A DNA stretch of 64,000 bases from Actinomadura rubteroloni (GCF_002911665.1 NZ_MTBP01000004.1:310001-374000); one strand, 5' to 3'. Shown: positions 40,422 to 49,761, counted from the stretch's first letter. Numbers and translations are program-made. Notes: generated by a model from the letters alone, not told the origin.

Positions 40422-42116
40422 ATGGCCGAAACGCCCCAGTCGTTCGACCGTAGATCATTCCTCGTCACGACCGGGCTCACGGCGGGCACCGCGGCGGCGG
40501 GCTCGCTGCTGCTCCCCGGAACCGCCGACGCCGCGCCGCTGCGCAGCCGAACCCTGAAGAAGAACCCGTTCACCCTCGGCGTCGCGTCCGGCGACCCGGC
40601 GCCCGACGGGTTCGTGCTCTGGACCCGGCTCGCCCTCGACCCGCTGGCCGAGAACGGGCTCGGCGGGATGCCGTCGGGCACCGTGGCCGTCGAGTGGCAG
40701 GTCGCCGCCGACGCGCGGTTCAAGAAGATCGTCAAGCGCGGCACGGCGACGGCGTCGGCCGCGTCCGCGCACAGCGTCCACGTCGAGGTCCACGGCCTGC
40801 GGCCCGGCGCCCAGTACTGGTACCGGTTCAAGACTGGAACGTACCTTTCGCGCACCGGCCACACCCGCACCGCGCCGCGCGCCGACACGTTCGGGTCCGC
40901 GCTCGCGATGGCGTTCGTCTCGTGCTCCCAGTACGAGCACGGATACTTCACGTCGTACCGGCGGCTCGCCGAGCAGCACCCCGACCTCGTCCTGCACCTC
41001 GGCGACTACCAGTACGAGTACAAGAAGGACCACTACGTGGCGCCGGGCGGCAACGTCCGCGACCATGCCGGCCCCGAGACCGTCACGCTCGCCAACTACC
41101 GGCAGCGGCACGCGCAGTACAAGGCCGACGCGGACCTCCAGGCCGCGCACGCCGTCGCGCCGTGGCTCGTCGTGTTCGACGACCACGAGGTCGAGAACAA
41201 CTGGGCCGGGAACGTCCCCGAGGACGGGTCGGACACGCCCGACACCGCCGACTTCCTCAAGCGCCGCGCCGCCGCGTTCCAGGCGTACTACGAGAACATG
41301 CCGCTGCGCCGCACCTCGATCCCGCGCGGCCCCGGCATGCAGCTCTACCGCAACGTCGCGTGGGGACGGCTCGCGAACTTCCACATGCTCGACACCCGCC
41401 AGTTCCGCGACGACCAGGCGTGCGGCGACGGCAACAAGAACTGCCCGGAGGCGGCGGCGCCGAGCCGGTCCATCACCGGCGCCCGGCAGGAGAAGTGGCT
41501 GGTGGAGGGCTTCCGCCGGTCCGCCGCCCGCTGGGACATCCTCGGCCAGCAGGTCTTCTTCGCCCAGCGCGACAGCGACGCCGGCCCCGCCAAGATCACC
41601 AGCATGGACGCCTGGGACGGCTACGTCGCGTCCCGCGCCCGCATCACCAAGGGCTGGGTGGACGCCAAGGTCCGCAACGCCGTGGTGCTCACCGGCGACG
41701 TCCACGCGCACTGGGCGAGCGACCTCAAGCTGAACTACGACGACCCGCACTCGAAGACCGTCGGGTCGGAGCTGGTCTGCACGTCGATCACCTCGGGCGG
41801 CGACGGCAAGGACTCCAACCCCGCCGACCACCCCTACCTCAAGATCAACCCGCATTTGAAGTTCTACAACAACCAGCGCGGCTACGTGTTCACGAAGATC
41901 GGCAAGGACGAGATCAAGGCCGACTTCCGGACCGTTCCGACCGTCCGGAACCACGACGCCGCCGCGTCCACCAAGGCCACCTTCGTCATCCACGACCGGG
42001 TGCCCGGCCTCCACCGGACGTACCTGCGCCCGTACGAGACGGTGCGGGCCGCCGACCGCCGCTCCGACGACCAGATCATCCGCGAGACGATCGCGAACGA
42101 GACCGAGCCCGCCTGA
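40422..42116 (+). CDS. phoD: Alkaline phosphatase/phosphodiesterase PhoD, Tat-exported
   Basis: A secreted phosphodiesterase/phosphatase of 564 residues. The N-terminus is a Tat signal (DRRSFLVTTGLTAGTAAAGS, then ATADA-type cleavage region), followed by an N-terminal Ig-like domain and the metallophosphatase domain: LHLGDYQYEY, FDDHEVENNW and LTGDVHAHW supply the metal ligands. It releases phosphate outside the cell, so it is probably induced when phosphate is short; no clear PHO box was found. The ATG at 40422 is preceded by GAAAGG. It ends two bases before the LigC-type gene on the other strand. Confidence 0.93.
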   Translation: MAETPQSFDRRSFLVTTGLTAGTAAAGSLLLPGTADAAPLRSRTLKKNPFTLGVASGDPAPDGFVLWTRLALDPLAENGLGGMPSGTVAVEWQVAADARFKKIVKRGTATASAASAHSVHVEVHGLRPGAQYWYRFKTGTYLSRTGHTRTAPRADTFGSALAMAFVSCSQYEHGYFTSYRRLAEQHPDLVLHLGDYQYEYKKDHYVAPGGNVRDHAGPETVTLANYRQRHAQYKADADLQAAHAVAPWLVVFDDHEVENNWAGNVPEDGSDTPDTADFLKRRAAAFQAYYENMPLRRTSIPRGPGMQLYRNVAWGRLANFHMLDTRQFRDDQACGDGNKNCPEAAAPSRSITGARQEKWLVEGFRRSAARWDILGQQVFFAQRDSDAGPAKITSMDAWDGYVASRARITKGWVDAKVRNAVVLTGDVHAHWASDLKLNYDDPHSKTVGSELVCTSITSGGDGKDSNPADHPYLKINPHLKFYNNQRGYVFTKIGKDEIKADFRTVPTVRNHDAAASTKATFVIHDRVPGLHRTYLRPYETVRAADRRSDDQIIRETIANETEPA

Positions 42117-42117
42117 T

Positions 42118-43200
42118 TCACTCCGGCCGGGGATGCGGATCGGAGAAGATCGCGTCCAGGTCGTAGGCGACGGGCACCTCCAACTGCTCGTACGTGCAGG
42201 ACTCCGGCACACGGTCGGTCCGCCAGCGGCGGAACCGGGCCGTGTGCCGGAACCGGTCGCCCTCCATCGCGTCGTAGGCGACCTCCACCACCAGCTCGGG
42301 CCGCAGCGCCACCCAGTCCAGGTTCTTGCCGCCCGACCAGCGCGACACCGCGCCGGGCATCCGGTCCGCCGTGGCCTCGGACTGCCGCGCCCACTCCTCC
42401 CACGGATGGCCGGTGAAGTCGTCCATCCGGTAGGGGGCCAGCTCGTCCACCAGCTCGGCGCGGCGCTTCATCGTGAACGACGCGGACACGCCGACGTGCT
42501 GGAGCCGCCCGTCGGCGTTGTAGAGGCCGAGCAGCAGCGACCCGACGATCGGGCCGGACTTGTGCCAGCGGAACCCCGCGACCACGCAGTCGGCCGTGCG
42601 CTCGTGCTTCACCTTGAACATCAGCCGCTTGCCCGGCTGGTAGCGCAGGTCGAGGGGCTTGGCGATGACGCCGTCCAGGCCCGCGCCCTCGAACGTCTCG
42701 AACCACCGCAACGCCAGCGCGTGCGAATCGGACGCCGGGGTCACGTGGACGGGCGGGTTCGCGCCGGCCAGTGCCTCGGTGAGCCGTCTCCGCCGTTCGC
42801 CGAGCGGGGCGTCCATCAGGTTCTCGTCGCCGAGGGCGAGCAGGTCGAACGCGACGAACGACGCCGGGGTCTCCTCCGCCAGCAGCCGGATCCGCGACGC
42901 CGCCGGATGGATGCGCTGCTGGAGCCGGTCGAAGTCGAGCCGGGTGCCGTGCCGCATGACGATCTCGCCGTCCACGACGCAGCGCTCGGGCAGCTCGCGT
43001 TTCACCGCCTCGACGACGTCGGGGAAGTAGCGGGTCAGCGGCTTCTTGCCCCGGCTGGCCAGCTCGACCTCGTCGCCGTCCCGGAAGACGATGCACCGGA
43101 AACCATCCCACTTCGGCTCGTACAGGACGTCGCCCTCCGGCATCGTCGCGACGGCCTTGGCGAGCATCGGTTCGAGCGGCAGGCTGATCGGCAGGTCCAT
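42118..43200 (-). CDS. ligC: ATP-dependent DNA ligase, LigC type
   Basis: A 360-residue ligase with the nucleotidyltransferase domain (VLYEPKWDGFR with the adenylated Lys30, CVVDGEIV, FVAFDLLAL, GVIAKPLDLRYQPG, KVKHERTADCVVAG) and the OB-fold domain. No polymerase or nuclease domain is fused. It can support backup end joining or base-excision repair, and may act with the LigD-type polymerase encoded at 25803. The ATG at 43200 was chosen; an upstream in-frame GTG-containing stretch is not conserved. Confidence 0.92.
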   Translation of the reverse strand: MDLPISLPLEPMLAKAVATMPEGDVLYEPKWDGFRCIVFRDGDEVELASRGKKPLTRYFPDVVEAVKRELPERCVVDGEIVMRHGTRLDFDRLQQRIHPAASRIRLLAEETPASFVAFDLLALGDENLMDAPLGERRRRLTEALAGANPPVHVTPASDSHALALRWFETFEGAGLDGVIAKPLDLRYQPGKRLMFKVKHERTADCVVAGFRWHKSGPIVGSLLLGLYNADGRLQHVGVSASFTMKRRAELVDELAPYRMDDFTGHPWEEWARQSEATADRMPGAVSRWSGGKNLDWVALRPELVVEVAYDAMEGDRFRHTARFRRWRTDRVPESCTYEQLEVPVAYDLDAIFSDPHPRPE

Positions 43201-43264
43201 GCGTCCATCCTGCGCCCTGCCACCGACAGAACGCGGCACCGGGGCTGGGCTAACCTTGCAGGTC

Positions 43265-43963
43265 ATGCGCCGTCTCCTCCCGTCGCCCGCCGCGTCCGTC
43301 GACCCCTACGACGAGTACGGCGCGGACGTCCCGCCGCTGCGGATCGGAATGGTCGCGAGCCTGGACGGGACGGTCACCGACGCCGAGGGCTGGACCGACG
43401 GGCTCGGCGGCGCCGCCGACTTCCGCGTGTTCCGCGTGCTGCGCGCTCTCGCCGGAGCGATCCTGGTCGGGGCGTCGACCGTCCGGACGCGGCGGCTCGG
43501 CCCCGCGCGGCTGAGCGCCGAGCTGCGGGAGCGCCGGGGCGGCCCGCCCGCGCCGATCGTCGTCGTGAGCCGGTCGCTGGACCTGGACTGGACGCTGCCG
43601 CTGTTCACCGCCGCCGAGACGCCGACGCTGGTCGTGACGTGCGCGTCCGCGCTGTCCGGCCGCCGGCTCCCGGTGCCGGCCGTCGTGGCGGGCGACGACG
43701 CGGTGGACCTCGGCGCGGCCGTGCGTTCGCTGCGCGACGACCACGGGCTGGACCGGCTGCTGTGCGAGGGCGGTCCGGCCCTGACGACGTCGCTCGTGCG
43801 CGCCGGGCTGGCCGACGAGCTGTGCCTCAACCTCGCGCCCGCGCTGCACGGCAGCGCGCACCATACGCCCCTTCTGGGGGCCCTGGACGCCGAAGTCCCG
43901 GTACGTCCGGCCGCCGTCTACGAGGACGACGGCGTCCTGTTCCTCCGCTACCGGCTGCGCTGA
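43265..43963 (+). CDS. RibD C-terminal/dihydrofolate-reductase-like NADPH reductase
   Basis: A 232-residue reductase with the RibD_C fold: LRIGMVASLDGTVTD (substrate and cofactor start), FRVLRALAGAILVGASTVR, the PIVVVSRSLD strand, and LLCEGGPALTTSLVRAG binding NADPH. In family members it reduces pyrimidine intermediates of flavin synthesis, but isolated copies may act on other substrates. There is no ribosome site; TAACCT lies eight bases before the ATG, so it may be leaderless. A small membrane protein gene follows. Confidence 0.85.
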   Translation: MRRLLPSPAASVDPYDEYGADVPPLRIGMVASLDGTVTDAEGWTDGLGGAADFRVFRVLRALAGAILVGASTVRTRRLGPARLSAELRERRGGPPAPIVVVSRSLDLDWTLPLFTAAETPTLVVTCASALSGRRLPVPAVVAGDDAVDLGAAVRSLRDDHGLDRLLCEGGPALTTSLVRAGLADELCLNLAPALHGSAHHTPLLGALDAEVPVRPAAVYEDDGVLFLRYRLR

Positions 43964-44046
43964 TCGGCCGCGACTTCGCCGGAACCGCCGTGCCCGGCCC
44001 CCGCCGCGCGGCACACTGGCCCTCGGCGCCGCCGGGAGGGAGGGCC

Positions 44047-44442
44047 GTGGACGTCGCCGCGCTCATCGCCTGGCTGCTGACGGCCGCCGCCGGCGTGCAC
44101 CTGCTGTCCCGGCTCGTCCGCGACGGCGGGCTGCGCGGCCCGGCCGCGAAGGTGACCCGTCATCCGCTGCTGCTGCTCGGCGGGCACCCCCCGGCCGCGC
44201 TGGCGGGCTTCGTGCTGTGGGCCGTCCACCTGACCACCGGGACGCGCTGGTGCGCCTGGGCGGCCTTCGCCGTCCTCGTCGCCACGGCGCTACAGGGCTT
44301 CGTCCTGTTCACCCGCTGGCTGGTCGGCCACGACGGGCGCCACGCGCGCGGCGCGACGTTCCCGGCGGCGGCCGTCCTCATCCACGGCCTCGGCGCCGCC
44401 CTGACGCTCGTCCTGGTCCTCGCGACCGCCGTCCGCGCCTGA
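44047..44442 (+). CDS. Small integral membrane protein, four helices
   Basis: A 131-residue unknown protein. Four hydrophobic helices are predicted: ALIAWLLTAAAGVHLLSRLV, HPLLLLGGHPPAALAGFVLW, WCAWAAFAVLVATALQGFVL and FPAAAVLIHGLGAALTLVLV. No functional motif is visible. The GTG at 44047 follows GGGAGGGAGG. It is convergent with DUF4262 (five bases between stops) and 83 bases after the reductase gene, perhaps in one operon with it. Confidence 0.7.
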   Translation: MDVAALIAWLLTAAAGVHLLSRLVRDGGLRGPAAKVTRHPLLLLGGHPPAALAGFVLWAVHLTTGTRWCAWAAFAVLVATALQGFVLFTRWLVGHDGRHARGATFPAAAVLIHGLGAALTLVLVLATAVRA

Positions 44443-44447
44443 CGCCG

Positions 44448-44984
44448 TCAGCGGGGGAGCCAGGGGGACGGGGGGTGGTGCGCGGGGGGCAGCCAGGTCC
44501 AGGGCTGGGTGGTGCGCTTGCCGTCCGGATCCCACGGGAAGGCGTTCGCGTCGTCGGGCCAGACGAGTTGCAGGAACGGGAGCGGCGGACGGCGGTGGAA
44601 CGACACCGCGCCGGGGAACAGCGGGCGGTACCAGCGGGCGTCGACCGAACGGAAGACCGCGTCGTGGCCGCGCACCGTCTCGGGGCGGCGCTCGCCGTCC
44701 AGGGGGCCGGCGCCGGCGGCGGACGCGCGGCCGAGCGTGTTCAGGATCTCTTCGGTCTCGTAGACGTCCGCGCCGAACATCGCCAGTTCGGGGGCGCGGT
44801 GGCTGTGCCACAGGCCGATCGTGTACGCCCAGCCGGGCCGGTCGCGCTCGGGCTGGACGAGCACGACGCTCCAGCCGTACTCGCTGATGTGGACGATCGT
44901 CCGCAGCAGGAACGTGTCCATCCGGTGCCGGTCGCCGTAGTCGTGGCACAGCACGCAGTTGCAGGGCGGACCGCCGGGGGACAT
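44448..44984 (-). CDS. DUF4262 protein
   Basis: A 178-residue protein of the DUF4262 family, function unknown. It has HISEYGWSVVLVQPE, WAYTIGLWHSHRAPELAMFG and RPLFPGAVSFHRRPPLPFLQ, all typical. The N-terminus has a CNCVLCHDYGD cysteine cluster that could bind metal. It lies downstream of the thioesterase gene on the same strand (49 bases apart) and is convergent with the small membrane protein gene. Confidence 0.85.
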   Translation of the reverse strand: MSPGGPPCNCVLCHDYGDRHRMDTFLLRTIVHISEYGWSVVLVQPERDRPGWAYTIGLWHSHRAPELAMFGADVYETEEILNTLGRASAAGAGPLDGERRPETVRGHDAVFRSVDARWYRPLFPGAVSFHRRPPLPFLQLVWPDDANAFPWDPDGKRTTQPWTWLPPAHHPPSPWLPR

Positions 44985-45033
44985 GACCGAAAGCTTACGG
45001 TCGGCGGGTGAACGCCCGCCGTCCGGGACGGCG

Positions 45034-45456
45034 CTACAGGCCGAGCACCGCCGGATCGCCCGCGAGGCTCCGCAGGCGCCCGGCCGGATCGGGGACGAGC
45101 CGCCGCTCGGCCAGGTCCAGCAGGCCGCCGACGCCGGTCACCTCGGCGGCGACCGTCCCGTCGGCCTTGACGATCTCCTGGACGATCCGGAACGTCTTTC
45201 CGTTTCCGCCCGTGAACCGGCAGCTCACCGTCACGGCGTCGCCGCCGCGCAGCTCCCGCCGGTACTTGACCGTCGTCTCCAGGACCACCGGCCCGACCCC
45301 GCTCGCGCGCAGCTCGTCCAGGCCGACGCCCGCCGCGCGCAGGCACTCCCAGCGGGCGTGCTCGGCGTACTGGAGGTAGACGGCCTGGTTGAGGTGGCCC
45401 TGCGTGTCGAGTTCGTAGCCGCGGACGGCGACGGGCACGGTGAAGACGTCGGACAT
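45034..45456 (-). CDS. Acyl-CoA thioesterase, 4HBT hotdog fold
   Basis: A 140-residue hotdog-fold protein (VAVRGYELDTQGHLNQAVYL, then YAEHARWECLRAAG). The Asp-x-x-Gly-His-x-Asn pattern of 4-hydroxybenzoyl-CoA-type thioesterases is present, so hydrolysis of an acyl-CoA is likely. The ATG at 45456 has GAGGGGC upstream. Divergent from a hydrolase gene, with a 130-bp AT-richer gap between holding likely promoters. Confidence 0.85.
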   Translation of the reverse strand: MSDVFTVPVAVRGYELDTQGHLNQAVYLQYAEHARWECLRAAGVGLDELRASGVGPVVLETTVKYRRELRGGDAVTVSCRFTGGNGKTFRIVQEIVKADGTVAAEVTGVGGLLDLAERRLVPDPAGRLRSLAGDPAVLGL

Positions 45457-45590
45457 GCCCCTCACTCTAGTATTTCCTACCAATCCACTTCAGAATTCCT
45501 TAAGCTGGGCGGCCTAGCGTGGCCGGACGTCACGCGACGTCGGGACCGCGGGCGGGGCGTGCCGTCCGCGCGCTGCGGAAGGACGGTCCG

Positions 45591-46649
45591 GTGAACGACC
45601 TGGACGAGCTGAAACGCCTGGTGACGGGCCACACCGTCGTCACCGAGCCGGACACCGGCGACGTGCTCGCCCGCATCGTCGCCGACGCCGGCGACGAGCC
45701 GGGATCATGGCCGCACGAGTGGATCCGCGCCGGCGAGGAGCACGACGCGGCCGGCGAGCCGCTCGCCGCGCTCCAGTGCTACCTGCGCGGACGCTTCCCG
45801 TTCGTGGACGGCCCCGGCCGCAAGCGCGCCCAGGCCCGCGCCGTCGAGGCGTTCGACCGCTGGCGGCGCGACCGCGGGATCGAGCCGGAGGCCGTGGCGG
45901 TCGACGGCGTCGACGTCCGCGTCTGGACGACCGGGCTGTCGCGCGAGGCGCCCCGGCCGCTGCTCGTCGTCGTGGGCGGGCTGCAGAGCCCCAAGGAGCT
46001 GTGGGCGCCGATCCTGCCGCGCGTCGCGGACCTCGGGCTGGCCGGCGTCGTCGCCGAGCTGCCCGGCGTAGGGGAGAACCCGCTGCGCTACGACTGGGAG
46101 ACCCCGCACCGGCAGTTCTCGGCGATCCTCGACGCGTTCGCCGACCGCGCCCGCACGGCCGAGACGTACCTGCTCGCGTCCGGGTTCGCCGGGCACGCGG
46201 CGATCCTCGCGGCGCTGCGCGACCCCCGCATCCGGGGCGTCGTCGGGAACGGTCCGCCGGTCGACACGTTCTTCACCGACCCGGTCTGGCAGGCCGGGCT
46301 CCCGCGCTCCACGCGCGACACGCTCGCGCACCTGACCCGCGTGCCCGCCGAGGAGGTCTTCGAGCACCTGCGCGACTGGCCGCTCGGCGAGGACGACCTG
46401 CGCTCCCTGACCGTCCCGCTGGCGATGGTCACCGCGCGCCGCGACGAGATCGTCCCGCCGTTCGACTTCGACCGGATCCGCTGCGCGACGCCCGAACTCC
46501 GCCTGGTGGAGCAGGACGACGTCCACGGCACGCCGTCCCGGCTCGCCGAGGTCCGCGCGTGGAGCCTGCGCGAGGTGCTGCGGATGTGGCCCGGCGCCGA
46601 CCCCGCCGACCGCGCCCGCCTGGAGGCGGAATGGACGGCCGTCCGGTAG
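45591..46649 (+). CDS. FrsA-like alpha/beta hydrolase with altered nucleophile motif
   Basis: A 352-residue protein with an N-terminal helical part and an alpha/beta-hydrolase core. The expected GxSxG elbow reads SGFAG (in LLASGFAGHAAIL), so the serine nucleophile seems replaced by phenylalanine. The acid (TARRDEIVPP) and a late histidine (DDVHGTP) can be found. It may be inactive or act by another mechanism, as noted for FrsA-type proteins. The GTG at 45591 follows GGAAGGACG. Nine bases after the stop lies the broken start of a methyltransferase gene. Confidence 0.75.
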   Translation: MNDLDELKRLVTGHTVVTEPDTGDVLARIVADAGDEPGSWPHEWIRAGEEHDAAGEPLAALQCYLRGRFPFVDGPGRKRAQARAVEAFDRWRRDRGIEPEAVAVDGVDVRVWTTGLSREAPRPLLVVVGGLQSPKELWAPILPRVADLGLAGVVAELPGVGENPLRYDWETPHRQFSAILDAFADRARTAETYLLASGFAGHAAILAALRDPRIRGVVGNGPPVDTFFTDPVWQAGLPRSTRDTLAHLTRVPAEEVFEHLRDWPLGEDDLRSLTVPLAMVTARRDEIVPPFDFDRIRCATPELRLVEQDDVHGTPSRLAEVRAWSLREVLRMWPGADPADRARLEAEWTAVR

Positions 46650-46658
46650 GAATCGGGC

Positions 46659-46715
46659 ATGGAGACCCCCAACATCGCCCGCATGTACGACCAGTCGTCT
46701 GCCGAGCGTGCATGA
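46659..46715 (+). pseudogene. Truncated start of a PF04672 methyltransferase gene
   Basis: METPNIARMYD matches the first residues of the intact methyltransferase at 50155 (MALQTPNIARMYD), then the frame ends after seven unrelated residues. Spacing from the hydrolase stop (nine bases) equals that of the remnant before the intact gene. It is a broken paralogue next to the edge of the 3.4-kb insertion. Confidence 0.7.
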
Positions 46716-46744
46716 CGACGGGTCTGTCGAAGGCCGCGGTGGTG

Positions 46745-47035
46745 TTATCCCGCGCCCGCGAGTAGCAGCGCGGACGCGATCGAGGGAATGAGACAGCAGG
46801 TCAGCCACCAGGAGCCGATGTTCTTGTGGAGAATTCCGCGAAAGATCGCAATGGCGACGAGTCCGATCAGGGCCGACCAGACATAGATGATCCACGTATA
46901 AACGTTACTGAGGCGCTCCATTCCTGACTCGTGCTCGTCGAGGAACATTCCCGTGAGCAGGGCGACGAAAACCGACACGCCAAACCCTGCGACAAGGGAA
47001 ATGTATCCCACTGCTGAACGTAGTATTGCGGACAT
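46745..47035 (-). CDS. Small three-helix membrane protein in a lower-GC insert
   Basis: A 96-residue hypothetical protein with three hydrophobic helices: SAVGYISLVAGFGVSVFVAL, VYTWIIYVWSALIGLVAIAI and WWLTCCLIPSIASALLLAGA. No motif suggests a function. Base composition is clearly lower in GC than the flanks, in line with transfer. The ATG at 47035 is a guess, because a ribosome site is not clear. It lies downstream of the secreted-protein gene on the same strand, beyond a long hairpin. Confidence 0.5.
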   Translation of the reverse strand: MSAILRSAVGYISLVAGFGVSVFVALLTGMFLDEHESGMERLSNVYTWIIYVWSALIGLVAIAIFRGILHKNIGSWWLTCCLIPSIASALLLAGAG

Positions 47036-47073
47036 TCGGGGATTCAAAATCGCCGCCCTCTTTTCCTGGGCAA

Positions 47074-47116
47074 CCCGCTTCCGGCGAGAGGTCCACGACC
47101 TCTCGCCGGAAGCGGG
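47074..47116 (-). terminator. 20-bp perfect hairpin after the secreted-protein gene
   Basis: CCCGCTTCCGGCGAGAGGTC and its exact inverse (47097-47116) leave a CAC loop. It begins 18 bases beyond the stop of the secreted-protein gene on the minus strand. Confidence 0.85.
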
Positions 47117-47133
47117 CAACCAGATACTCGATC

Positions 47134-49761
47134 CTACTGGACCACTTGAGTCTTCTTGTAGCCACAAACGGCTGGAGCGCCGAAAGCGGCTAGGCACATG
47201 GCGGCGACGGCCGGGTGGTTGAACATGAGCCGGGCACCGTAGTGATGCCATCCGGCACTGTCGTAGTAGAAATCTTCCTGGTACACCTGATGTGAAGGCA
47301 TCCGGACATGCCTGCCGTAAACCCAGTGTTCTCCATTTTTATAAAACTCCAGCCACATCCTGTACTCGATGCTGGTGATGTAACAGAAGGGGTTTCCCAC
47401 GCCATGGTCGATGAAGATCCTGGCGTACTTGCCGGTGTTCTTTGACGCCTTGAAGGTGATTCCTGACACCGAGGCCGTCTTGGTGGCGTAGGTCGGAGCG
47501 AGTCGGTGGGTGGAGTGGACGTCGCGGTAGGCGAAGTTCTTCTTGTCCTTCCAGTCCAGGTTGATCGCCACACGGGTGCGGTATTTTCCGGTGTTGTGTC
47601 CTACTCCGCGGCCGTCTCCGGCGTACCACTGGCCTTTGAGAGCCAAGCAAGCCAGAGCCGCACCCGGAATGACATGGACCTTGGCGGAGGGAATGTAGGT
47701 TTCGTAGTCGACCCAGGTCGATCCCTTGGTGAGTCCCTGGGCGCCGACCTCGGCCGACCGGGCCTGAATGGATGTCTGTGACGGCGTGCCGAGTCCCGCG
47801 AGGGCGGCGAATTCGTCGACGGTCATTGCGGGTGGGCTGATGACAACGTCGTTGAGGACGGAATTCGGATCTTCGCCGCCGTCGTCCGTTGTCGCCGGAC
47901 CCGCCTCGACCTGAGTGGATGCGCTAGGTGCCGGAGTCGGCGTCGTGGGATCGTCGATGGGCACGCCGTCCCCGGTCTCCACTGCTGGAGGGTCGTCGGG
48001 GAAAGTGCCGGCGGGCGGGTCCGCGGGAGCGTCCGGCGAGTTCTCGTCGTCGACCTTTTCGGGGACTTCCGCGCCGCCGGTCGCCACGGTGAACGTGGCT
48101 GACTGCCCGAGTGCGGTCGTGGTCGAGGCCCGGCTCAGCGGGACGTCCACGACTGTTCCGTCGTCGGCGGCGATCCGGTGTTCGAGAGTGCTGTCAATGG
48201 GCGGGACGTCGGTGCCCGGCGGATCCGATGCCCACTTGATGTCAGTTCCCGATGCGGAGGTGACAACGGTCATCGGAGCGACTTCCGATTGGGGGTCCGG
48301 CGCCGTGGCAAGGATCTTGCCAAGGTAGCTGATCGTGGTTCCGGGTTCGACGGCCGCGAGGATCAGGGTCCGGAAGGTGGGTGCGGGCATGGGCAGGTTC
48401 GTGGAGGTCGAGTTTCCGCGCCAGGCCACCTCTTCGTTTCCGGCGTCCATGAGAACGTACTCACCGGCTCCTTGCCGAGGGCGCCAAGCGAGCTTCAGGG
48501 TGCCGTCAGCGACTTCGGCGGTGATGTCGTGCTGCGGGTCGGCGTAGTAGGAGAAGGCGTCGACGGAGATGGTGACGGGCGAGGTACCGCTGTTGTGGAT
48601 GACGGCTTTTCCGTCACCGCCCAGGCGGGCGGTGGTGAAACCAGTGGTCGGCCTCCCCGCGGCGTAGGCGACGGTCTCGACGGCGGTTTCGTTCGTGCTG
48701 GAAGGAGTTACGCTCAGGGCCCCGGTTCCCGCGCTGCTGGCGGTGACGTTGATCCCGACCGTGGACGTTCCCGAGTCCGGAATCCCCGCTTTGCCGCGGG
48801 GCGCGAGAGCGTAGTCCCCGTTCGCGGGAATCGTGACGTTGCCGGCGAGCCGGCCAGGTTGGAGCGTGACGATCGTGGCGCCCTGCTTGAGCGCCTTGGT
48901 GAAGTAGCCGACGACGTCCACCGAGACCTCGACCGCGCCGCCGCTGAGGTTGTGGACGTTGATCCTGCCGTCTTGGCCGATCTTGGCGATGGAGAAGGTC
49001 TGGGCGGTGATGTTCTGCGGATAGTCGACGTTGGCGTCGGCGGGCCACACGTCACCGGCAGCGTAAACGCGGACAGTGCCGGTCTGTTCACCCTTGAGGG
49101 TCAGTCTCACCGCGACGGCGTCGACGCCGGAGGCGGGAACTCCCCCTTCGCCGAGCGGGGAGAGCTCGAAGTTCCCCATGGACGCGATCTTGGTCTTGTC
49201 GACGAGGCGGGCGGGCGGCAGGCCATTGTAGGTGCTGCCGGGCGCGCTTCCCGGCGTCGACAGGGCGTAGCCGTGGACGTCCAGATACACCCGGACGGGC
49301 TGGTCGCTCTTGTTGGCGACCTTGATCTTTCCGTCCGCCCCGACCTTGGTGATCACCATGTTGGAGGCGTAGTAGTTCGGGTTGTAGCTGACGGCCGTCG
49401 CTGTCGGCTCCTGCGCCCCCGAAGGGTAGATCGTCAGGGTGCCGTTGTTGAACCAGTCCCCCTTGGCGCCGATGTTCAATGCCACGGAGGAGATGTCCGC
49501 TGTGGGAAGGCCGCCCTGGCCGGTGACCTGGATGGTGGTGGTTCCACGGGCCGGTACCTGCGCGTTGTCCATGATGCGGACACGGGTCGGGTAGAACTGC
49601 CCGGCTTCGGGTGACGCGCTGATCGGCGAGTCTTCGGGGCTCGCCGCCGCGGGTCGTGCGGTGGCCGTCTCGGTGGCGGCGACGGCCGAGGCTAGCCCGG
49701 CGACCAAGAGGCCGGCCACAAGGCATGCCCCTAGCCTGTGGCCGCGCGAATGGTAGTGCAT
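47134..49761 (-). CDS. Large secreted multi-repeat protein with C-terminal domain
   Basis: An 875-residue exported protein. It has a signal peptide (GACLVAGLLVAGLASAVAAT), then repeats of about 100 residues of an actinobacterial secreted module: VPA-x-G-type starts, TLTIYPSG / VRVYAAGDVW, and VYLDVHGYAL, VSVDVVGYFTKAL and ISVDAFSYYA ends (at least three). A Pro/Asp/Thr linker follows (about 590-660), then a cysteine-containing C-terminal domain (GAALACLALKGQWYAGDGRG). Probably a cell-surface or secreted adhesin or enzyme. GC content is lower than the flanks. The ATG at 49761 has GAAAGG upstream. Confidence 0.75.
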   Translation of the reverse strand: MHYHSRGHRLGACLVAGLLVAGLASAVAATETATARPAAASPEDSPISASPEAGQFYPTRVRIMDNAQVPARGTTTIQVTGQGGLPTADISSVALNIGAKGDWFNNGTLTIYPSGAQEPTATAVSYNPNYYASNMVITKVGADGKIKVANKSDQPVRVYLDVHGYALSTPGSAPGSTYNGLPPARLVDKTKIASMGNFELSPLGEGGVPASGVDAVAVRLTLKGEQTGTVRVYAAGDVWPADANVDYPQNITAQTFSIAKIGQDGRINVHNLSGGAVEVSVDVVGYFTKALKQGATIVTLQPGRLAGNVTIPANGDYALAPRGKAGIPDSGTSTVGINVTASSAGTGALSVTPSSTNETAVETVAYAAGRPTTGFTTARLGGDGKAVIHNSGTSPVTISVDAFSYYADPQHDITAEVADGTLKLAWRPRQGAGEYVLMDAGNEEVAWRGNSTSTNLPMPAPTFRTLILAAVEPGTTISYLGKILATAPDPQSEVAPMTVVTSASGTDIKWASDPPGTDVPPIDSTLEHRIAADDGTVVDVPLSRASTTTALGQSATFTVATGGAEVPEKVDDENSPDAPADPPAGTFPDDPPAVETGDGVPIDDPTTPTPAPSASTQVEAGPATTDDGGEDPNSVLNDVVISPPAMTVDEFAALAGLGTPSQTSIQARSAEVGAQGLTKGSTWVDYETYIPSAKVHVIPGAALACLALKGQWYAGDGRGVGHNTGKYRTRVAINLDWKDKKNFAYRDVHSTHRLAPTYATKTASVSGITFKASKNTGKYARIFIDHGVGNPFCYITSIEYRMWLEFYKNGEHWVYGRHVRMPSHQVYQEDFYYDSAGWHHYGARLMFNHPAVAAMCLAAFGAPAVCGYKKTQVVQ

